The notes: generated from the sequence alone by a model not told the origin. 22,075 bases of DNA from Schoenoplectus triqueter (GCA_964058805.1 CAXKVV010001816.1:1-22075); one strand, 5' to 3'; shown: positions 1 through 8,535, numbered from the stretch's first letter. Translations and numbers: made by a program.

Positions 1-515
1 GACCAGTTCTAAGTGTTTTAAATATGTTCTAACAACTGAAAGCCCATGTGTTCAAACACATTATTGTCACTTCAATCCTGCATTTTAGCCCTTACCGGAT
101 CTCAATTATGCACCCGAGACTCGTTTTGCCTTCAATCACGATTTAAAGCCTCATAGTCGTCATCCTTCATTTCTTCATAATTTCTCGTGTTTCAAAGCTT
201 GATTAGTATCTAATTGATCTATAATATTTATTCAATAAATAGAATGCTCCGGTATAGAGTTTGACCAACTAGGTTTTAGACCCGATTTGTAAGTTCGTGG
301 TCTTATAAATTTTAAGCTTTTAAAATTCAAATAATCTCTTGGGACCATGGATAAGGTGTTTGAAGTGTCAATTTGATCAATTATGGTTCAGATTGCTCGA
401 TTTTATTTTTGGATGGAAAATTTCTCCTTTAGTTTTCTCCCAAACCGCTCAACTATTTCGTGAGTTCTTCATCTTTTTGTGTTCTCTTCTTCGTGCTCTT
501 TCCAATGGTTTAAAT
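1..515. other. Intergenic DNA, possibly a decayed LTR retrotransposon fragment
   Basis: No coding region can be supported here. The sequence is less A+T-extreme than most of the window and ends exactly where the first TA/GA microsatellite and MITE A begin, so MITE A appears to have inserted into it. Its style (unique, TG/CA-rich, CpG-poor, with a pyrimidine-rich stretch near 420-510) recalls an old LTR or gag leader. I see no TG...CA ends, primer-binding site or polyprotein. The open frame from 339 to 626 runs into the (TA)(GA) tract and is spurious. Confidence 0.3.

Positions 516-550
<35 letters not shown>
516..550. repeat. Compound microsatellite (TA)n(GA)n
   Basis: A TA run at about 516-531 passes directly into a GA run at about 531-550. 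It sits at the left end of MITE A. The same TA-then-GA order, or its mirror CT-then-TA, recurs at other MITE ends in the window. Confidence 0.95.
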
Positions 551-945
551 TCTGACTATAGTGTTTTACAAAGCACGGATATGTTGTGTGCTTTGCGCTC
601 TATTTTCAATTTCAAGTCAGAAATAATCGATCTGAACCATTCAATCTAATCTTCATATCAAAATCTATTACTAAATCAAATTTTATATTTTTAATTTTTT
701 TTTTGCTTTTTTATGAGGAAAAAATGACTTGATCTGAGAATTCTGGTTTATCCAAAAATCATGGTTTTCCCCCTATTCAAAAAAAATAGCAAATAAATTC
801 TAAAACATATAAAATTTGGTTTACTAATAGATTTTGATATGGAGATTAGATTGAGCGGTTTGGATTGATCATTTCTGACTTAAAATTAATAATAGAGCAC
901 AAAGCACACAACGCTTTTGTGCTTTGCAAAGCACCATAACCTAAT
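551..945. mobile_element. Hairpin MITE A (GTGCTTTGCAAAGCAC subfamily)
   Basis: A roughly 395-bp foldback element with no coding capacity. The left end reads CTATAGTGTTTTACAAAGCAC and the right end reads GTGCTTTGCAAAGCACCATA, which is its inverse with a few changes. Behind them the arms remain inverted copies of each other: AATCTAATCTTCATATCAAA near 643 against the complement of TTTGATATGGAGATTAGATT near 831. The centre (about 715-780) holds ATGACTTGATCTGAGAATTC, also present in MITE F. Element D is the same subfamily in opposite orientation. It is non-autonomous and the mobilising transposase is unknown. Confidence 0.85.
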
Positions 946-970
946 TATATATATATAGAGAGAGAAAGAG
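946..970. repeat. Microsatellite (TA)n(GA)n between MITEs A and B
   Basis: A TA run at 946-956 is followed by an imperfect GA run to 970. It forms the junction between MITE A and MITE B, with no other DNA between them. Confidence 0.9.
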
Positions 971-1165
971 TTGGGCTATGGTGCTATGCATAGCACGGAT
1001 CGTCCCCGTGCTATGGATCGGTTCTTCGTTATCAAAGTGTAAATGGTCGATCCAACCGTACAAAATAATTTTCGTAAGAATATCTCCACGTAGACCAAAT
1101 TTTATATTTTTTAAAATTTTTTTACTATTTTTAAGATATTTGTGCTATGCATAGTACCATAGCAC
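971..1165. mobile_element. Hairpin MITE B, right arm largely deleted (GTGCTATGCATAGCAC subfamily)
   Basis: The left end, GGGCTATGGTGC followed by ATGCATAGCAC, contains a perfect 16-bp palindrome at 981-996. The right end contains GTGCTATGCATAGTACC at 1142-1158, the inverse of the left. The left arm runs through about 1130 and then jumps almost directly to the right terminal motif, so most of the right arm is missing compared with the related element J at 13531-13888. Non-coding. Confidence 0.75.
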
Positions 1166-1190
1166 AGAGGCAGTCCATAGCACAGAGGCA
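1157..1190. repeat. Short tandem duplication, 18-bp period, at the right end of MITE B
   Basis: CCATAGCACAGAGGCA occurs at 1157-1172 and again, identically, at 1175-1190. The unit carries the end motif of the MITE (CATAGCAC), so the duplication probably arose by slippage or abortive end processing after insertion. Confidence 0.85.
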
Positions 1191-1201
1191 TCAGTTTCAC
1201 C

Positions 1202-1227
1202 ATATATATATATATATATATATATTA
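1202..1227. repeat. (TA)n microsatellite
   Basis: An uninterrupted TA run of about 26 bp closing the A/B MITE pair on its right side. Confidence 0.95.
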
Positions 1228-1234
1228 GTTTCCA

Positions 1235-1620
1235 TTATATTACAATTATAACAATCATAAATTGATAAAAACTTGATGTAATTATTTAAATATGTTCTAA
1301 ATGCATTTGTGTTTAATTTTATACGTAAAACTTATCTTATATATTTATTTAGATTGCAAAATTTTGCCTAATTCATGAGTTTTTGTGATGCTACGATTAC
1401 AAACAAGTCATAAATTGATTAAAGAGATGAACATAATTATTAAAATATATTCAAAATGCATTCTATTTAAATTTCCTACAGAAAACATGTCGAATCTTTT
1501 TCTTGGCTCTGATAAATTAATAAATACATGAACTAATATTTGTATGAGTTTTGATGATATTATGATTATAAGCATAAACAAGATCGTTAAATATATTTCA
1601 AATACATTCTAAGTGTAAAT
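1235..1620. repeat. Decayed tandem repeat, unit about 150-170 bp, about 2.5 copies
   Basis: Similar phrases recur in the same order. ACAATTATAACAATCATAAA near 1242, ATTACAAACAAGTCATAAAT near 1396 and ATTATAAGCATAAACAAG near 1565 mark the unit starts. Each is followed by a TATTCAAAATGCATTC-like block near 1291, 1447 and 1593. ATGAGTTTT(T)GATG-like text precedes the second and third units. Spacing is uneven (146-169 bp), as expected for an old, drifting array. No coding potential. It could be a minor satellite remnant or part of an old transposon. Confidence 0.5.
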
Positions 1621-1737
1621 TGATTTAAAATCTGAATTAGTTATAACATTATTGCGGCAGAATAATTTAATAAATTAGGCAATGAAGTATATAAATTGAA
1701 AAAAAAAATCTTACTCCACGTTAAGCACTGAATCGTG

Positions 1738-2090
1738 TACCATTATTTTAAAATACAATTTTATGGTCGCATATGTTGTTCACTTATATTTGTACGGTGC
1801 GATACTACATGTATAATAGTATGTATCCGTACATTTAATAGAGTATTTTAAACTTTTATTGTATATAAGCTCAAAAAATTAATCATATAATATATTTGAT
1901 ATATTTCCTGTAAAAAAATTTAAAGTTATATTAATATTTTATTATTATTTTAATTTATATTATAATTCTTTAAAAATAACTAACTTATTCAACATATTAA
2001 AAAAATAAAATATATATCTGTATATATTGTCCTGCGTATCTACACTATACATTGACCAGCCAAATATATTAAAATTCGTATTTTAAAATC
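1738..2090. repeat. Dispersed AT-rich repeat, copy 1
   Basis: This block shares an ordered series of short matches with 8698-9000: CATTATTTTAAAATA at the start, a GTAT-rich stretch, TTTAAACTTTT, then TAATATTTTATTATTATTTT with TTATATTATAATTCTT, and finally a TATATATCYGYATATAT motif. Gaps between the matches are of similar size in both. The family is not recognised and no terminal repeats are evident. Confidence 0.5.
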
Positions 2091-2275
2091 TAGCATATAA
2101 CTTTATTATTGAGTAGCTACTGCCGACGCATCAAAAGGTCCGAAGGAAAAAAAAAAATTAGAAAAGAAAACAAGTACTGCCCGTGGTCCATGGACCGCTT
2201 CTATTTTTAGTTTCAAGTCGCCATAGTAAACCGACATGTGGACCCGTTCGTTTCCGTCATCCAGAATTCCAGATA

Positions 2276-2284
2276 AGAATTGGA
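2276..2284. repeat. Left 9-bp target-site duplication of the MULE
   Basis: AGAATTGGA directly precedes the CAGATT terminus and is repeated exactly after the right terminus. Confidence 0.9.
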
Positions 2285-2558
2285 CAGATTTTTTTTATTT
2301 TAGTAAATATAACAAATAAATATAGCAAACTAGCTATCTCTCTCTTCGGTTTTGCACAAATAGCCAGACCCGAGTTTGAAACTCGGATCCGGTTTTTTTT
2401 TTACACAGAAACGAAAAAAAATAAAAAATTTCCCTAGACCCGAGTTTCAAACTCGGGTCCGGGTAAATTTTTTTTTTTTACGTTTGTGTGTTATATTAAA
2501 AATAAAACACAACAGTCAGTAGATTGATCTAAAACATCACAACAAAAATTAAAATAAA
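2285..2558 (+). repeat. Left terminal inverted repeat of the MULE
   Basis: About 274 bp, matching the reverse complement of 4316-4591 at high identity apart from changes in homopolymer length. It contains two GACCCGAGTTT-type palindromes (2367-2390 and 2437-2460). It ends near the shared phrase AAAATTAAAATAAA, after which left and right diverge. Confidence 0.88.
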
Positions 2559-2700
2559 ATTTTATGAAGCCAAATATAAGCACGATTAATACATTGTTCT
2601 AAAATAGCGTCAAACAATTTGAAATATTACAACAATAATTAAAATTCAATTGTTCTGGTAAATATAACAACAAAAAACATAAACACACTAGTAATCTAAA

Positions 2701-3362
2701 TCATGCTCTGTTGGAATGAGCTCGACCTTGAGTTGGCAGCCTGTTAATACGACCCTCCATTTCATCCATAACCATTGGAATGCGTATCTTCCTTCTCCTT
2801 CCTTTGTTGATTTTTGCTAGATCTGGCCTGATGACCGGACCATTATAAATTGGTCAATCTCGTTTATTGCCATAACTACGCCAATGACCAGACCATGTGT
2901 TAATGTAGTACTGTATGATATAATATGGACTAACGTATTGAGTGTAATCCAGCCTTTTGAATGAACAAACAGCAAGCAAGTGATCGCATGGGATGCCGGT
3001 CAATTGCGGTTTCTGACACCAACAGTTACCAATTCCCGTCATGGCTAATTCAACCTCATATTTTATTTCACCCATTTGTCCCTATTATTTCAAATAGAAA
3101 TAATAAATTATTGCTTAAATTTTAAAATTAAATAAAATATTATATAAGCATAGAATATTACCGTCTCGATAAGGCCATTTCTGTTGTAAACATCGTAGTT
3201 GTTGATACCTCAATCCAGTGGTATGACATCGTAAGTTCTCCCCTTATCACCGCGATGTTTTATCATTTCGGTGACCTTTTGAGAGAATACCAGACCTTGG
3301 GTTTCCCAAGCTGCTGCAATTTGTCGACGCTGATAAAACCACTCAACACATTTGTGCCACGT
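2701..3362 (-). pseudogene. MULE transposase remnant, C-terminal part with SWIM zinc finger
   Basis: After the deletion junction the frame resumes with WHKCVEWFYQRRQIAAAW and continues to RGDKGRTYDVIPLD, then a TGA at 3212-3210. Following a probable intron comes MGEIKYEVELAMTG and the SWIM signature CWCQKPQLTGIPCDH, that is C-x-C...C-x-H, usual at the C-terminus of MULE and FAR1/FRS-type transposases. A TGA at 2856-2854 follows GNKRD. The same frame then runs through PIYNGPVIRPDL and a basic GRRRKIRI stretch to a natural-looking stop at 2703-2701. The catalytic DDE domain expected before this part is absent. SWIM identification is strong; the intron and exact ends are inference. Confidence 0.85.
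3082..3161 (-). other. Probable 80-bp intron in the MULE transposase remnant
   Basis: On the minus strand GTAATATTC follows GGCCTTATCGAGACG, and the stretch ends in AATAATAG before GGACAAATGGG. The interval is very A+T rich, as plant introns are. Removing it joins the coding frame on both sides (LIET then GQMGEIKY). Spliced cDNA from an intact relative would decide it. Confidence 0.55.
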
Positions 3363-3373
3363 GTTCTCGATTT

Positions 3374-3963
3374 CTACCACTCAACTATTTCTTCGACATC
3401 TACCGCATCATCAGTTTCATCAATATTTATATATGTTGCATCCTGGATGTCATCCTCCTCGACATCCAGGTGCCACTCTTCCTCTTCGTCATTCTCATCC
3501 ACATTCACATTTTGTACCGAAACACGGGATGGTCGCTGCTCTCGAGCTCGGGAGTGGGTTCTTTCCTCAGCCACTACTGGATTACTACTTTCAGGAATAC
3601 TAGTTGGATCATAGTTATCAAAACTGGATATTGGTTCGGATTCAACTACTAGCTCCAGTGTTTTATACCCGGGTAAGTGGTACGGAGCTGTTGTTTTAAT
3701 CATTCCCTAAATTTCATCAGAAATAATCCCAAATAAGCTATAAAAAAACCACTCGAACCTGCTGGGGCAGTGTTGATCTGTGCACTAATGCTGATATTGA
3801 ATTGGCCAGGGAGCAGCTCCAAACCAGCATGAATCTCCCTCTTCAAGTCATGAAAATTGATTGCCTCGTCGGCAGAAAATGTGCTCGCGGCTTGAATATC
3901 GTAATTCGTTCCATGAGAAGTTTTTAAAATTTGACCTCCGTGATACACATTGATCAGCAACAT
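3374..3963 (-). pseudogene. MULE transposase remnant, N-terminal part
   Basis: Reading begins at the ATG at 3963-3961 with MLLINVYHGGQI, the style of N-terminal regions of plant MULE proteins. It continues through a block around LKREIHAGLELLPGQFN and INTAPAGSSGFF. Near 3710-3745 the frame must shift to continue, and a TAG at 3709-3707 lies between DEI and GMIKTTAPYHLPGY. The second frame runs about 110 codons into a strongly acidic stretch (DENDEEEEW...DVEEDD) typical of the linker before the catalytic domain, and ends at a TAG near 3374. Upstream, CTGTAG before the start could be a splice acceptor. The assignment comes from remembered family resemblance and from its position inside a MULE. 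It is non-functional. Confidence 0.75.
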
Positions 3964-4226
3964 TTTCGTCTCTACAGTATGAACGATAAACCCTATTGTT
4001 AGTGTATTTTAATTTTACAGCAAAAATTAATAGTCCAAATAGAAAAAAAATATACAACGTTGATGACACGAGAGTGGTGAATACGGATCGAACCTAGATC
4101 TGTCGAAAAATAAATTTTCAGTTTGAAGCTCTTGCAACAGTAACAATGACGATTTTGAAGAAATGGTTAGCTGAAGGAAGATGAAGAAGAAATGTACTGG
4201 GTGTGCTATATAATAGCATGATGCTG

Positions 4227-4282
4227 GGACCGAGTTTAAAACTCGGTTCCAGGTGTATTGGGCCGAGTTTAAAACTCGATCC
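4227..4282. repeat. Two inner copies of the CCGAGTTT palindrome
   Basis: GACCGAGTTTAAAACTCGGT lies within 4227-4250, and GGCCGAGTTTAAAACTCGAT starts at 4261. Both sit just inside the right TIR and lack counterparts inside the left TIR. They are variants of the four palindromes in the TIRs, giving six copies in the element. They may be transposase-binding or hairpin-forming sites. Confidence 0.8.
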
Positions 4283-4315
4283 AGATACCTGTAATTTTAA
4301 AATGTACTGCGTGTG

Positions 4316-4591
4316 TTTATTTTAATTTTCGTTGTGATATTTTAGATCAATCTACTGACTGTTGTGTTTTATTTTTAATATAACACACAAACGTAAAAAA
4401 AACAAAAAAAAATTATCCGGACCCGAGTTTCAAACTCGGGTCCGGGTAATTTTTTTTTTTCGTTTCTGTCTTAAAAAAAAACCCGGACCTGAGTTTCAAA
4501 CTCGGGTCTGGCTATTTGTGCAAAACCGAGGAGAGAGATGGCTAGTTTGCTATATTTATTTGTTTTATTTACTAAAATAAAAAAAAATCTG
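4316..4591 (-). repeat. Right terminal inverted repeat of the MULE
   Basis: About 276 bp, the inverse of 2285-2558. It carries two GACC(C/T)GAGTTT palindromes at 4420-4443 and 4486-4509. Transcription of the pseudogene would start from this side, so any promoter lies here or just inside it. Confidence 0.88.
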
Positions 4592-4600
4592 AGAATTGGA
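4592..4600. repeat. Right 9-bp target-site duplication of the MULE
   Basis: AGAATTGGA directly follows the AATCTG terminus and is identical to 2276-2284. Confidence 0.9.
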
Positions 4601-5038
4601 GACGCGCCGTGCCATAATTATTTCACATTATCATGCTGTCTTGCACATATCTGTGTAGAGAATTTGCTCATAAAAAAAGAATAAATATTGATTTAAGATT
4701 CTTAATAGCTTCTATATATCAAAATCTTGTATCACCCTTAAGAATCTTTTAACCAAATTTTTAGATTTTTTTTTTTAAATTGGACAAAAATAAAACAAAA
4801 TAAAATATTTTTTTGTATAAAAAGGATAGAACACAAAGAGTGGAAAATCGAACTAGGATGTCCCAAAATTTAAATGTGTTCTACTCTAGCCCATTATATT
4901 TACACAAAATAAGTATAAGTAAACCATTCGCCTAATGAGAGTAGAACATATTTAAAACTCTGGGACACTAGCTAGATATCCCTATTAAGTAACGAATGTT
5001 GCTTGTATTTGTTCCGTTCGACATACATTTGGAGTTGA
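4601..5038. other. AT-rich intergenic stretch with a small inverted repeat
   Basis: No gene seen. A short foldback lies at about 4851-4975: AACTAGGATGTCCCAAAA with TGTGTTCTACTCT at 4875-4887 pairs with AGAGTAGAACATATTT at 4938 onward, then TGGGACACTAGCTAG. It could be a small MITE of about 125 bp. No clear TSD was found. Confidence 0.5.
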
Positions 5039-5045
5039 ACTATAA

Positions 5046-5421
5046 AGGGTGAGGGTCACTTGACAATAGGTTATTTCAATAATTTTGACAATAATTTTGA
5101 CAATAATTTTTAAATAAATACTATTTTTTTTATGAATATATTTTTCTACTTATAAATTGACGGTGATGCAAATTTCATATGATTTTATTATTCTTTGAAA
5201 CTTCATCAAGGGCCATCAAAATTTTATATAATTTACAACAATTATAATTTGATGGTTTTTGATGGACTATCAAAATATAATAAAATTACATAATTTTAAT
5301 CACCATCAATCTATAAGTAGAAAAACATATTCATAATTTTTTTTTCTATTTTTAATTTTTTTTATTTAAAAATACATTATTAAGATTATTAAGATAACCA
5401 TTATCAAGTGATCCCTTCCCT
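5046..5421. mobile_element. Hairpin MITE M (AGGG(T/A)... ends)
   Basis: A 376-bp foldback element starting AGGGTGAGGGTCACTTGACA and ending in the inverse of AGGGAAGGGATCACTTGATA. The arms pair over most of their length: TTTTTCTACTTATAAATTGA near 5141 with the complement of TCAATCTATAAGTAGAAAAA near 5306, and an inner palindrome around the TTGATGGACTATCAAA region. Flanks ACTATAA (5039-5045) and ATTATAA (5422-5428) match at 6 of 7 and may be a decayed TSD. It belongs to the same family as N at 9587-9978. Non-coding. Confidence 0.8.
5078..5110. repeat. 12-bp tandem repeat inside MITE M
   Basis: CAATAATTTTGA is repeated about 2.8 times, only in the left arm of MITE M and not in the right, so it arose after or outside the symmetric ancestor. 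Confidence 0.8.
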
Positions 5422-5777
5422 ATTATAAATAGCCTATCCTTTGATTATTTTCTTTGGATCGTTCAATCTCTCTAGAATGTTGTGTTCCTTCTCTCTAGAT
5501 CGTTCAATATCTCAATGTATTCTCTAGAATGTTATGTTCCGTATTTATTTTTTAAATGGTTATTTGTTCAGTGCTCGGGGTTGGTAAACTGGTCGGCGCA
5601 GTAATTTTTGCATATCAATTCATTTACAAGAGAGTAATAATTTAATAATCACGCTTTTGTTGATATGCCGTAATAGTTATTTGATTCACGTAGTATTACG
5701 TAAGATCTGTAGTCTATAATTTCTTCTTTTTACATCAAACTAAATCTAATTATTTGAAGAGTGATAGAAACTTTTTC
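5291..5777 (+). repeat. Segmental duplication, long copy
   Basis: From the right arm of MITE M through its right flank to AGAGTGATAGAAACTTTTTC at 5777, this stretch is repeated at 6353-6628. It includes two tandem units starting GATCGTTCAAT at 5457 and 5498 (41-bp period). Relative to the second copy it has an extra 23 bp between two CTCTCTAG motifs and an extra 185 bp at 5528-5712. Confidence 0.85.
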
Positions 5778-6352
5778 GGGCAATTTTATATTTTGCCATT
5801 CTTTCAAAAATTTTGAAACAAAATACACTCCCCTCTAAATTATTCTCTTGTGTACCTTATTTTTTTATTTTTTCCTTTTCCATCTCCATTACTATGCTTT
5901 ATTTTTTTTCTTTTTCATCTCCATTAATATGCTTTATTTAACATACATTTTCATATGTAATTTTTTTTCATATGAGATAGATTTATATTCATGGAATTTT
6001 TAAAAATATTATGTATTTAAAAATAATTACAATTTGTGTTTGTTTTTATTCTAGTATGTTTGTATTCATTAATTATATATTTTTAAAATGATCCCTAGAT
6101 TATTGAATATATTTCAAAATAAATAATAATACTATTGTTCTAAATATAACAAAGTAATATAAAATAAATGTTCTTCTTTATAAATCTTGCAAAATAATAA
6201 CAGATATAAAAACTGCATTTGAAACATATATTAAATCATTAAGTAAATAAAATAATATACATTAAATGTTAAATTAATTTTGTTAAATAAAATTTATTTT
6301 TTATTTTATCACTCATCATATAGCATTAGACTAGATGATTTTATAACGGTTA
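5778..6352. other. AT-rich spacer between the duplicated segments
   Basis: No gene seen. It contains a small tandem duplication: CATCTCCATTACTATGCTTT at 5881 and CATCTCCATTAATATGCTTT at 5916 (35-bp period). The rest is low-complexity AT-rich sequence. Confidence 0.6.
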
Positions 6353-6628
6353 TAATTTTAATCACCATCAATCTATAAGTAGAAGAACATATTCATAATT
6401 TTTTTTCCTATTTTTAATTTTTTATTTAAAATACATTATTAAGATTATTAAGATAACTATTATCAAGTGATCACTTCCCTATTATAAAATAGCCTATCCT
6501 TTGATTATTTTCTTTGGATCGTTCAATCTCTCTAGATCGTTCAATATCTCAATGTATTCTCTAGTCTAATTATTTTCTTTTTACATCAAACTAAATCTAA
6601 TTATTTGAAGAGTGATAGAAACTTTTTC
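6353..6628 (+). repeat. Segmental duplication, short copy carrying half of MITE M
   Basis: A same-orientation copy of 5291-5777 with two gaps. It contains only the right arm of MITE M, the same right flank (CCCTATTATA...) and the same downstream text to ACTTTTTC at 6628. Both gap junctions fall at short repeats present in the long copy (CTCTCTAG, and TAG), as expected for deletion by slippage or end joining. Confidence 0.85.
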
Positions 6629-8256
6629 ACCTTGTTGTTTGGCACAGAAAAAACTGCATTAACGGGCTAAGAAAATAACAAATGTTTTGCACCTTGCTTT
6701 TTGGGCCGAAAATGGACAATAATTAGTGATATGGGCTTAGAGGTTCCAGCCTCCAAAGCACAAGAACAGAATTATCAGCTACAAATTGAGGCAAGGCTAA
6801 TGACATTCTTTAAAAAGCCTCCAGAGTACTGAGAAAAAAGTCCAAGCACTACAAACTGGCCTGCTTATGAACCTTTCACATTTATATTTTGTTGATCAGA
6901 CATCTCTCCAACACGAAATTGTCAGTTACAAGATTGCTGGTGAGACATGTCATGTTATATGCTCTGAAATCCGAATTGATGTCAATTGACATCACTGAAC
7001 TTTACAAATATTATATATAACTTTCTAAAAATATAATGTATTTATGATAATGATTACAATTTTACGATTTATTTGAACTCACTAAAATTTATTTGAGTTT
7101 CTAGCTGTTGACCCCATAGACTTTCTAGACCAATGAGGGATGAAAATAATACTTCTTTGTAATGGAATAAAATTGACACACTCACTTTTACAATTTATGT
7201 AATTTTATTTATTATGTAAAATCTGTATAATTTTTATTTTAATTTATCTAAATTTTAGGAAAAAATCATTATCATAATTTACTTGATTCTTCAATGTCTC
7301 ATTGAGACATCAATATTATTATTTTAGTGAAGATAATAAGTATTTTTTTTTTCTAAAGTTGTCTTATAATATGAAAAGTGTTAATAGTTACTCTGATTAT
7401 TACCACTTACATTTTCTCATTTTTGTGCTAATTTAAAAATAACTTCGGTATTTTCTTTGAAAATATTCATTTTTGTAAGAAAATGAAGAGAATTTCGAGC
7501 AAGCAAGGAACATATATTGATAAAGGAAATTTTGATTCCATATGTTCAATTTTGGAAAAAAAAGAAAAATATTTTTATGTGAAAGAAATATAATTTGAAT
7601 TTCGTATTTTGTTACTAAAATATATGCAGCTCTTTTGCATATTTAAATTGAAATTTGAGATAGACTAATATGCTTATGTTTGTATTTTGGCTTAGGTGGT
7701 AATGAAAAAAAATAAAATAATCCAAAAGGTTGATTTAAGTAGTTAAATATATGTTAACATTTAAATTTCTAAAAAAAAATAAGTTTACTATTTTTAGAAA
7801 CTCTACTGTTTGAACGATTTTTGAAATGTGACCATCTTAACACAAATATTAACTTTCTCTACTATTCTTAGGAACATGTTTCAAAATTCTATAGAAAAAT
7901 AATAAACGATATTTTATAAATTTTTACATAGTTATTTAAATTAATATTGATGATTAAGGAATTTAAAATGTTTACGCATTAATATAAAAAATATTATTTA
8001 AATTAATAATTTAATTTAAATAATATTAATTAACTGACACCATTGATGCGGAGTTCTGCCACTTGTGTCATGACTGAAAAAAGATATGAGAGGTTGTTTG
8101 TCCTTGGTAATCCATCTCTCCATGCAATAACATTTTGTATGCGAATATGCGTTAACATGATTTTTGGTCATGCAGTTAATCTAGACGTCAGTAAGTTGTT
8201 GACTTGACCACATAGTACATACATTTGCCTTTCAATAATTGCTGATGAGATATGCA
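6629..8256. other. Intergenic stretch with one short unassigned open frame
   Basis: 6640-6970 is less A+T-rich than its surroundings. Around 6668-6830 the plus strand is open for about 54 codons, including the phrase DMGLEVPASKAQEQNYQ and ending PPEY before a TGA. I do not recognise it, and it may be a decayed exon or chance. A perfect 16-bp palindrome GATGTCAATTGACATC lies at 6978-6993. A perfect 16-bp AT-only inverted repeat with a 6-nt spacer lies at 7990-8027. Nothing else is supported. Confidence 0.4.
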
Positions 8257-8266
8257 ATGAATATCA
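8257..8266. repeat. Left 10-bp target-site duplication of the GC-rich MITE
   Basis: ATGAATATCA directly before the GGAACC terminus, identical to 8415-8424. Confidence 0.85.
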
Positions 8267-8414
8267 GGAACCAGATCTGCTGTCGCGCGGTACGGTGCGG
8301 CGCAGCACGTAGTCCGTTTGATTACTTTGAGATTCGTGCTAACTCGAATCTTGAAGTGATCGAACGGACCACGTGCTGCGCCGCACCGTGCCGCGCGACA
8401 GTGGATCCGGGTCC
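8267..8414. mobile_element. GC-rich 148-bp hairpin MITE, Mutator-like
   Basis: Nearly the whole element is one inverted repeat. CTGTCGCGCGGTACGGTGCG from 8280 pairs with its inverse ending at 8401, with a single mismatch over about 31 bp, and the arms continue to GATTCG/CGAATC around a loop of about 8 nt near 8338-8345. Ends read GGAACCAGATC and, inverted, GGACCCGGATC. A perfect 10-bp direct repeat ATGAATATCA flanks it at 8257-8266 and 8415-8424, close to the 8-11 bp TSD of Mutator-like elements. It is very rich in CpG in a window otherwise poor in it, suggesting a recent arrival. It lies about 120 bp beyond the 3' end of the tRNA gene. Confidence 0.88.
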
Positions 8415-8424
8415 ATGAATATCA
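8415..8424. repeat. Right 10-bp target-site duplication of the GC-rich MITE
   Basis: ATGAATATCA directly after the GGGTCC terminus, identical to 8257-8266. Confidence 0.85.
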
Positions 8425-8528
8425 ATCTGCTTCGCTTCAGATTTCGAATTTCCATATAAGTTTTATTTTATTTTAGCCGATAAAAATGGAGAGACGAGGG
8501 GATTTGATTGAACTCGACAAAATATGGG

Positions 8529-8535
8529 AAAAAAA
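8529..8535 (-). terminator. RNA polymerase III terminator of tRNA-Gln
   Basis: Seven A residues on the plus strand give T7 on the transcribed strand immediately after the tRNA 3' end, a standard Pol III stop. Confidence 0.85.

Larger units (their letters stand above)
2285..4591 (-). mobile_element. Non-autonomous Mutator-like element (MULE) with intact ends
   Basis: A 2307-bp element bounded by CAGATTTTTTT at the left and its inverse, ending AATCTG, at the right. A perfect 9-bp TSD, AGAATTGGA, lies at 2276-2284 and 4592-4600; a 9-bp TSD is the hallmark of Mutator insertions. Its long TIRs cover about 2285-2558 and 4316-4591. The interior holds a minus-strand transposase pseudogene made of an N-terminal part and a C-terminal SWIM zinc-finger part, with the catalytic DDE region between them lost. 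The intact ends suggest it could still be mobilised by a related active MULE; that is inference. Confidence 0.92.

Noticed and set aside
339..626. 95-codon plus-strand open frame
   Set aside because: It crosses the TA/GA microsatellite (Tyr-Ile then Arg-Glu repeats) and the end of MITE A. No domain, and composition alone explains it.
2183..2437. 84-codon plus-strand open frame
   Set aside because: It runs from outside the MULE across the TSD into its left TIR, so it spans an insertion boundary and cannot be an old gene.
3255..3652. Three overlapping plus-strand frames
   Set aside because: They are antisense shadows of the acidic linker of the minus-strand MULE remnant; the Ser/His-rich text mirrors Asp/Glu codons.
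4362..4580. 72-codon plus-strand open frame
   Set aside because: It lies wholly inside the right TIR of the MULE and repeats the palindrome text (PEFQTRV twice).
8267..8414. The GC-rich hairpin as a microRNA gene
   Set aside because: TSD and terminal symmetry explain it as a MITE. A miRNA role would need small-RNA data, which cannot be judged here.
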